Source of the DNA: CAZENU01 sp965117035
Lineage (GTDB): Bacteria > Chloroflexota > Dehalococcoidia > Lucifugimonadales > CAZENU01
DNA: 64,000 bases
Direction: 5' to 3'
Assembly (NCBI GenBank): GCA_965117035.1
Contig: OZ220748.1
Coordinates: 3,534,001-3,598,000, forward strand
Shown: positions 59,343 through 64,000 of the stretch, one piece after another
Layout: each line of letters begins with the position of its first letter
Position numbering within the stretch: position 1 is the stretch's first letter
The notes under the pieces: generated by a model
The model's database searches: none
The model's input: the letters and a program-made list of their open reading frames with translations, nothing else
Told to the model about the DNA's origin: nothing
Translations under genes and position numbers: made by a program

Positions 59343-60539
59343 ATGAGCTTGCCTGACATCCCGCTGTGGCTGCTGATCTTCCCCGTCCTCGGGGTCCTGG
59401 TGTTCGTCCACGAGCTGGGGCACTTCGCGACCGCCAGGGCGTTCGGGATCAAGGTCACCGAGTTCGGTTTCGGCTTCCCGCCGCGGATGTTCGGCGTCCG
59501 CTACGGCGAGACGCTCTACTCGCTGAACTGGATCCCGATCGGCGGCTTCGTCCGGATGGTCGGCGAGGAGGACCCGACCGAGCCGGGCAGCTTCGCCGGC
59601 AAGGGCGTCGGCGTCAGGATGCTGGTACTCGTCGCCGGGGCGGCCATGAACGTGGCCCTGCCGGTCGTCATCTTCACCGCGCTCTTCATGCTGCCGCACG
59701 ACGAGTTCGTCGGCGCCGTGACGATAAGCTCCGTATCTCCCGGGTCGCCGGCCGAGGCGGCCGGGCTCCGTCCGGGCGACAGCATCCTGGCGGTCAACGG
59801 GGAACGCACCAACAACCACCTCGATCTCGTCCAGACGATTCTCGCCAGCCTCGGCGAGGAGACGGAGCTGACCGTCCGCCGCGGGCCGCTGATCTCCAAC
59901 ATGGGCTTCTCGCCCGACACGATGGCCATAGAGACGGTGCGGGTCGTCCCGAGGGTGAACCCGCCCTACCGTACGGTCGTCGAGACGGTGACAGACCCGG
60001 AGACTGAGGTCTCGGTCGAGGAGGCCCGCCGGATAGACGCGTCGCTGTCCGCCGGCGACAAGCTGTACCAGGGCTCGATAGGCGTGACGATATTCACCGC
60101 CAACCCCAGGCCCGTGGAGACCACCTATCCCGTCTGGGAGGCTGTCCCGATGGCGGGCGAGCGCATCTGGGACACGCTCCGGGTGGTCAAGAACGTCATC
60201 CACAGATGGTCCGCCGGAGGGCCGGACCCAGGGCTGACCGGCCCGGTGGGCATCGCGCAGGTGACGGGCGAGGTGGCCGAGGCGGGAGTGTCGCCGCTGC
60301 TGGAGCTGACGGCCTTCCTCAGCATCAATCTGGCCATCGTCAACATGCTGCCGATCCCGGCCCTGGACGGGGGCCGGTTCATGTTCGTGTTCATCGAATG
60401 GGTGCGCCGTGGCAAGCGCATCTCGCCACGACGCGAGGGCCTGGCCCACCTCGTCGGCTTCGCCGCGGTCATCGCGTTGATACTGGCGATGAGCTACCGC
60501 GACGTGGTGAGAATCCTGGCCGGCGAAGGCCTGTTCTAG
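59343..60539 (+). CDS. rseP: Site-2 protease RseP-family zinc metalloprotease
   Basis: A 398-residue intramembrane protease. HELGH in the first helix (about 23-27) and LDGGR in the last (NMLPIPALDGGRF) give the zinc ligands. A PDZ domain with SVSPGSPAEAAGLRPGDSILAVNG lies between. It cleaves membrane-anchored regulators such as anti-sigma factors. ATG 59343 directly follows the dxr stop with no gap. Confidence 0.93.
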   Translation: MSLPDIPLWLLIFPVLGVLVFVHELGHFATARAFGIKVTEFGFGFPPRMFGVRYGETLYSLNWIPIGGFVRMVGEEDPTEPGSFAGKGVGVRMLVLVAGAAMNVALPVVIFTALFMLPHDEFVGAVTISSVSPGSPAEAAGLRPGDSILAVNGERTNNHLDLVQTILASLGEETELTVRRGPLISNMGFSPDTMAIETVRVVPRVNPPYRTVVETVTDPETEVSVEEARRIDASLSAGDKLYQGSIGVTIFTANPRPVETTYPVWEAVPMAGERIWDTLRVVKNVIHRWSAGGPDPGLTGPVGIAQVTGEVAEAGVSPLLELTAFLSINLAIVNMLPIPALDGGRFMFVFIEWVRRGKRISPRREGLAHLVGFAAVIALILAMSYRDVVRILAGEGLF

Positions 60540-60648
60540 CCGCCACGCACCGCTCGAACCCTGCTACCATTAGCGGCGTAATGGCGACGGTCGTTCGGGG
60601 CAGACGCTGCCGGGGCCGGGAGCGGCTCGCGATGGAGGCGCTGACGAC

Positions 60649-61797
60649 ATGAGTGCACGCAGGCCGACAAAACAGATCGACGTGGGCGGGGTCCCGGTGG
60701 GCGGCGACGCGCCGATCACGGTCCAGTCGATGACCAAGACGGACACCCGCGACGTCGAGGCGACGGTGGCGCAGATTCGCGGCCTCGAAGAGGCGGGGTG
60801 CGAGATCGTGCGGTGCGCCGTTCCCAACATGGATGCCGCCAAGGCGCTGGCGTCGATAGTCCCGCAGGTCAACATCCCCGTCGTCGCCGACATCCACTTC
60901 CACCACCAGCTCGCGCTGGAGGCTCTCGACAGCGGCGTCGACTGCCTGCGGCTCAATCCCGGCAACATCCGCGACCGCGGCAAGGTGGAGCAGGTGGTGC
61001 GCGAGGCGCGCGCCCGGAGCGTGCCGATTCGCATCGGCGTGAACTTCGGCAGCCTTCCGCCCGTGGGCAAGATTGGCAAGACGGGCGGCCTGTCCCGCCA
61101 CACGGACGGCGTGAACGAGCTGCCCCGGATCAGCGAGGCCGAGAGCGACCAGTACACGGTCGTAGACCACATGGTAGCCACCGGGCTATGGGAGATCGGC
61201 ATCCTGGAAGACCTCGACTTCGACCTGATCAAGATATCGCTGAAGGCGTTCGACATCGAGACGACGGTCGAGGCCTACAGGCGCATGGCGAGGGTGGTGC
61301 CGTACCCGTTCCACCTCGGCATAACCGAGGCGGGTACCGCGAAGTCGGGCAGCGTCCGGACCTCCATCGGTCTGGGAATGCTGCTGTATGAGGGAATAGG
61401 GGACACGATACGCGTGTCCCTCAGCGACGATCCTCGTGAGGAGGTCCGGACCGGCATCGAGATACTCAAGGCGCTGGAGCTGCGGAAAGAGGGCGCCGTG
61501 CTGGTCGCGTGCCCGAGCTGCGGCCGGGCGGACGTGGACGTCATCAGCCTCTCCAACACGGTGGAGGAGATGCTGCAGCAGACGAAGACACCGATCAAGG
61601 TCGCCGTGATGGGATGCGAGGTGAACGGCCCCGGCGAGGCGAAGGACGCCGACGTCGGGATCGCGGCGGGCGCTGGCCGCGCGGTGATCTTCCGCAAGGG
61701 CAAGAAGGCCCGCGTCGTGGCCGAGGCCGACATGCTGACGGCGCTGATGGAAGAGGTGCGCGGCGCGGAGGCCGAGATGCCCGTCGCGGCCTCATGA
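60649..61797 (+). CDS. ispG: (E)-4-hydroxy-3-methylbut-2-enyl-diphosphate synthase
   Basis: A 382-residue 4Fe-4S enzyme of the non-mevalonate pathway. N-terminal barrel: VQSMTKTDTRDVEATVAQI, VADIHFHHQLALEAL, LRLNPGNI. The cluster cysteines are in LVACPSCGRAD and VMGCEVNGPGEA. ATG 60649 with GGAGG upstream. It sits between rseP and proS on the plus strand. Confidence 0.96.
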   Translation: MSARRPTKQIDVGGVPVGGDAPITVQSMTKTDTRDVEATVAQIRGLEEAGCEIVRCAVPNMDAAKALASIVPQVNIPVVADIHFHHQLALEALDSGVDCLRLNPGNIRDRGKVEQVVREARARSVPIRIGVNFGSLPPVGKIGKTGGLSRHTDGVNELPRISEAESDQYTVVDHMVATGLWEIGILEDLDFDLIKISLKAFDIETTVEAYRRMARVVPYPFHLGITEAGTAKSGSVRTSIGLGMLLYEGIGDTIRVSLSDDPREEVRTGIEILKALELRKEGAVLVACPSCGRADVDVISLSNTVEEMLQQTKTPIKVAVMGCEVNGPGEAKDADVGIAAGAGRAVIFRKGKKARVVAEADMLTALMEEVRGAEAEMPVAAS

Positions 61798-61850
61798 GTC
61801 TCTAGTACGACAACGCCACTGCGAGGTCCGGTCCGATTCGCTACTCCAAG

Positions 61851-63539
61851 ATGTTCGGCGCCACGCTGCGCGACGACCCGGCGGAGGCCGAGCTCGCCAG
61901 TCACCGGCTGATGCTCAAGGCCGGGATGATCCACCAGGTGTCGTCCGGCATCTACAGCTACATGCCGCTGGCCCTGCGCTCGCTGCGGAAGATCGAGACG
62001 ATCATCCGCGAGGAGATGGACAACGCGGGCGGCCAGGAGCTGCGCATGTCCGTGCTGCAGCCCCGCGAGCTGTGGCAGCAGGCGGGCCGCGACGAGGAGT
62101 ACGGCCCGGACATGTTCCGGCTGGGCGACCGCCGCGACCGCCCCCTGGTGCTGGCGCCGACGCACGAAGAGCTGCTGACCACGATGGTCAAGGCCAACGT
62201 CAACAGCTACCGCGACCTGCCGGTGACGCTCTACCAGATACAGACGAAGTTCCGCGACGAGCCCCGGCCCCGGGGCGGCCTCATCCGCGTGCGCGAGTTC
62301 GACATGAAGGACGCGTACAGCTTCGACATCGACGAGGAGGGGCTGGACCTGAGCTACCAGGCGATGGCCCAGGCCTACCAGAACATCTACCGGCGCTGCG
62401 GGCTTCCCGCGATCATGGCCGAGGCAGACAGTGGGGCCATCGGCGGCAAGGACTCGCAGGAGTTCATCGTCCTTGCCGAGGCCGGCGAGGACACTATCGC
62501 GCTGTGCGAGTCGTGCGGCTACGCCGCCAACACCGAGAAGGCCGAGTTCGCCAGGCCGCCGCGCGAGCGCGCTCCCGAGCGGCCGGTGGAGGAGGTCCAC
62601 ACGCCCGGCATCGCCACCATAGCCGATCTCGCGGAGTTCCTGGACGTGCCCGCGGACCACACGCTGAAGGCGGTCTTCTACGTGGCCGACGGCGAGGTGG
62701 TGTTTGTCACGATCCGCGGCGACCTGGACGTCAACGAGGTCAAGCTGCGCAACGCTCTCGGCGCGACCGACCTCCACGTGGCCACGCCCGCGGAGGTTGA
62801 GGAGGCGGGTCTCGTCGCCGGGTCGGCGTCGCCGGTCGGCCTGTCCGGCGTGCGCACCGTCGCCGACGTGTCGATCGACGTGGGCTCCAACTTCGTCGCG
62901 GGAGCGAACAGGGAGGACTACCACCTCCGCAACGTGAACCATCCCCGAGATTTCCAGGTGGACCTGCTGACGGACATCGGTCTGGCGCGGGAGGGCCACG
63001 GCTGCGCGAAGTGCGGCACGGCGCTGGTGGCGAAACGCGGGATCGAGGTCGGGCACATCTTCAAGCTGGGCACCAGGTACAGCGACGCGCTCGAGGCCTC
63101 GTTCCCCGACGAGGACGGGTCGCAGAAGCCGATCATCATGGGCTGCTACGGCATCGGCGTGGGGCGACTGCTGGCCGCCGCGGTGGAGCACAGCCACGAC
63201 GAGCGGGGGATGGTCCTCGCTCCGGCCATCGCGCCGTACGACGTGTCCCTCGTCGCGCTGAACGTGCGGAACGAGGAGGTGGCCGACGCGGCCGAGGCGA
63301 TGTACCGCGACCTGCGGGCCGCCGGCTTCGAGGTGCTCTACGACGACCGCGAGGACTCGGCGGGCGTCAAGCTCAACGATGCCGACCTGCTGGGACTTCC
63401 CGTCCGGGTGGTGGTCAGCCCGCGCAATCTCAAGCGAGGCGAGGTCGAGGTGAAGAGTCGCTCGGCCCCGGAGGCCGAGATGGTGCCCGACGACCGGCTC
63501 GTGCCTGCCGTACGAGAGCTGCTCCTCCAGGATAGTTGA
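61851..63539 (+). CDS. proS: Prolyl-tRNA synthetase, bacterial type
   Basis: A 562-residue class II synthetase with the bacterial editing insertion. Motif 1 region YSYMPLALRSLRKIE, motif 2 TKFRDEPRPRGGLIRVREFDMKDAYSFD, editing domain near 225-400 and the C-terminal anticodon domain ending at EVKSRSAPEAEMVPDD are visible. The ATG at 61851 begins MFGATLRDDPAEAE and has no Shine-Dalgarno. An in-frame ATT five codons earlier (reading IRYSKMFG, matching the usual M-R-x-S-K family start) has GAGG eight bases upstream and may be the true start. Confidence 0.95.
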   Translation: MFGATLRDDPAEAELASHRLMLKAGMIHQVSSGIYSYMPLALRSLRKIETIIREEMDNAGGQELRMSVLQPRELWQQAGRDEEYGPDMFRLGDRRDRPLVLAPTHEELLTTMVKANVNSYRDLPVTLYQIQTKFRDEPRPRGGLIRVREFDMKDAYSFDIDEEGLDLSYQAMAQAYQNIYRRCGLPAIMAEADSGAIGGKDSQEFIVLAEAGEDTIALCESCGYAANTEKAEFARPPRERAPERPVEEVHTPGIATIADLAEFLDVPADHTLKAVFYVADGEVVFVTIRGDLDVNEVKLRNALGATDLHVATPAEVEEAGLVAGSASPVGLSGVRTVADVSIDVGSNFVAGANREDYHLRNVNHPRDFQVDLLTDIGLAREGHGCAKCGTALVAKRGIEVGHIFKLGTRYSDALEASFPDEDGSQKPIIMGCYGIGVGRLLAAAVEHSHDERGMVLAPAIAPYDVSLVALNVRNEEVADAAEAMYRDLRAAGFEVLYDDREDSAGVKLNDADLLGLPVRVVVSPRNLKRGEVEVKSRSAPEAEMVPDDRLVPAVRELLLQDS

Positions 63540-63718
63540 TGATCGGCAGGGTGCTTCGCCGCTGGCGTGACGCCCTCGAGCGGTGGGGCCGGAGCCGGAA
63601 GTTTGGCGTGAAGGCGCTGCGCGAAGAGACGGCGGTCCGCGAGAGACGGCTGGAGGGCCATCGGCGTGTACCGTGGCGCAACCCAGCGCGACGCAAGTCG
63701 AGGGAGGGACGATCGTGA
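63539..63718 (+). CDS. Small very basic protein, 59 aa
   Basis: A short Arg-rich, helical-looking protein (MIGRVLRRWRDALERWGRSR...). ATG 63539 overlaps the proS stop, AGGA lies seven bases upstream, and the TGA overlaps the GTG of the next gene, so translation coupling is consistent at both ends. No family recognised. It could be a real small nucleic-acid-binding protein or merely the translated gap between two genes. Confidence 0.4.
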   Translation: MIGRVLRRWRDALERWGRSRKFGVKALREETAVRERRLEGHRRVPWRNPARRKSREGRS

Positions 63719-64000
63719 CCACATCGGAGGAGAATGGAGTCCGACGCAAGCTCTGCTCCGTGTTCTCGGTGAACAACGGGGAGGACCCGGGAGGCTCGGC
63801 CACGTGGTGGCGGCGCTGCCTTGTCGTCGAGGTGGCGGAGCCGTGGGCGCACGACGTCGTGGAGTCCCGCGCCTTCCCCAGGGAGGTGTCGGTGGAGCTG
63901 GCGCGCGCGGCGGAGGCGGGCATCGAGGTCCGCCTGCAGTGCATAATCCCCGACTCCGAATACTCGCGTGAGGGCGAGACCGGCGTCATGTTCTTCTCGC
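63715..64000 (+). CDS. Sucrase/ferredoxin-like protein, C-terminus outside window
   Basis: A partial gene, 95 residues visible. CSVFSVNNGEDPGGSA, then RCLVVEVAEPWAHDVVES, SVELARAAEAGIEVRLQCIIPDSEYS resemble the N-terminal part of the Suc_Fer-like (sucrase/ferredoxin) family, thioredoxin-fold proteins that may bind an FeS cluster in their missing C-terminal half. The GTG start at 63715 has GGGAGGG seven bases upstream. It is cut by the right window edge. Confidence 0.5.
   Translation, partial: MTTSEENGVRRKLCSVFSVNNGEDPGGSATWWRRCLVVEVAEPWAHDVVESRAFPREVSVELARAAEAGIEVRLQCIIPDSEYSREGETGVMFFS

Noticed and set aside
58212..60449. Long open frame (745 codons) on the minus strand opposite dxr and rseP
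   Set aside because: The plus strand encodes full-length dxr and rseP with all motifs. The antisense frame is Arg/His/Asp/Pro-rich without domains, a typical GC-bias shadow.
61275..63989. 904-codon minus-strand open frame opposite ispG and proS
   Set aside because: It covers two certain genes and shows no recognisable motif. Its composition is that of a reversed GC-rich coding frame.

Overview
The window is high-GC, densely coded bacterial chromosome. Gene content points to Chloroflexota, most likely a Dehalococcoidia/SAR202-type lineage. The pointers are a short EF-Ts (167 aa), the order rpsB-tsf-pyrH-frr-uppS-cdsA-dxr-rseP-ispG-proS, an rpsO-pnp-dapB-asd-dapA cluster, several enolase-superfamily and amidohydrolase catabolic genes, a CxxxY-type CcmE, frequent GTG/TTG starts and no lipopolysaccharide genes. 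This is inference from gene content; no 16S gene is present.

Layout. 1-1665 (minus): a fatty-acid-type cluster with the start of a FabG-like reductase, two hotdog-fold dehydratases and an unknown protein. 2016-4605 (plus): a DUF1761 membrane protein and a TPR lipoprotein with a C-terminal OB-like domain. 4767-11508 (minus): Zn alcohol dehydrogenase, fabF, folC, an NDUFA9-like SDR and a membrane glycosyltransferase carrying two N-terminal zinc ribbons. 11725-20737: two large paralogous NHL beta-propeller surface proteins on the plus strand, flanking a DegT-type sugar aminotransferase on the minus strand. 20864-30979: a catabolic region with a D-threonine-aldolase-like enzyme, two alpha/beta hydrolases, an HpaI-type aldolase, a methyltransferase, an enolase-superfamily dehydratase, a HigBA module and a beta-propeller glycosidase-like protein. 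It is interrupted by a nine-unit palindromic repeat array.

31024-36416: tRNA-Pro, a retropepsin-like pair, an ECF sigma factor and a divergent zinc-finger protein, a ccmC-ccmD-ccmE cluster in which CcmD is fused to a Calx-beta domain, a galactonate-dehydratase-like gene and a small superinfection-immunity-like protein. 36463-43159: a SelA/DgaE-like PLP enzyme, an unlisted 46-aa membrane protein, a family 5-type uracil-DNA glycosylase, two amidohydrolase-2 proteins, a lipoprotein, a dehydrogenase and an SDR. 43221-63539 is mostly housekeeping: tRNA-Thr, purA, a 14-bladed BNR-type exported protein, the lysine/peptidoglycan precursor genes dapB-asd-dapA behind rpsO-pnp, then the divergent rpsB-to-proS run. 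That run joins translation (S2, EF-Ts, RRF, ProRS) to nucleotide, phospholipid and isoprenoid synthesis (pyrH, cdsA, uppS, dxr, ispG).

Repeats are conspicuous. Three dispersed families occur: a ~110-140 bp palindrome, a GGATAGTG microsatellite-like element, and a short element with GTAACTGTTCAG inverted ends. Two of these families supply the stop codons of neighbouring genes. The most system-like locus is 9871-20737, where a zinc-ribbon glycosyltransferase and a sugar aminotransferase sit with two Thr/Pro-rich, C-terminally anchored beta-propeller proteins. I read it as a candidate surface-glycoprotein locus.
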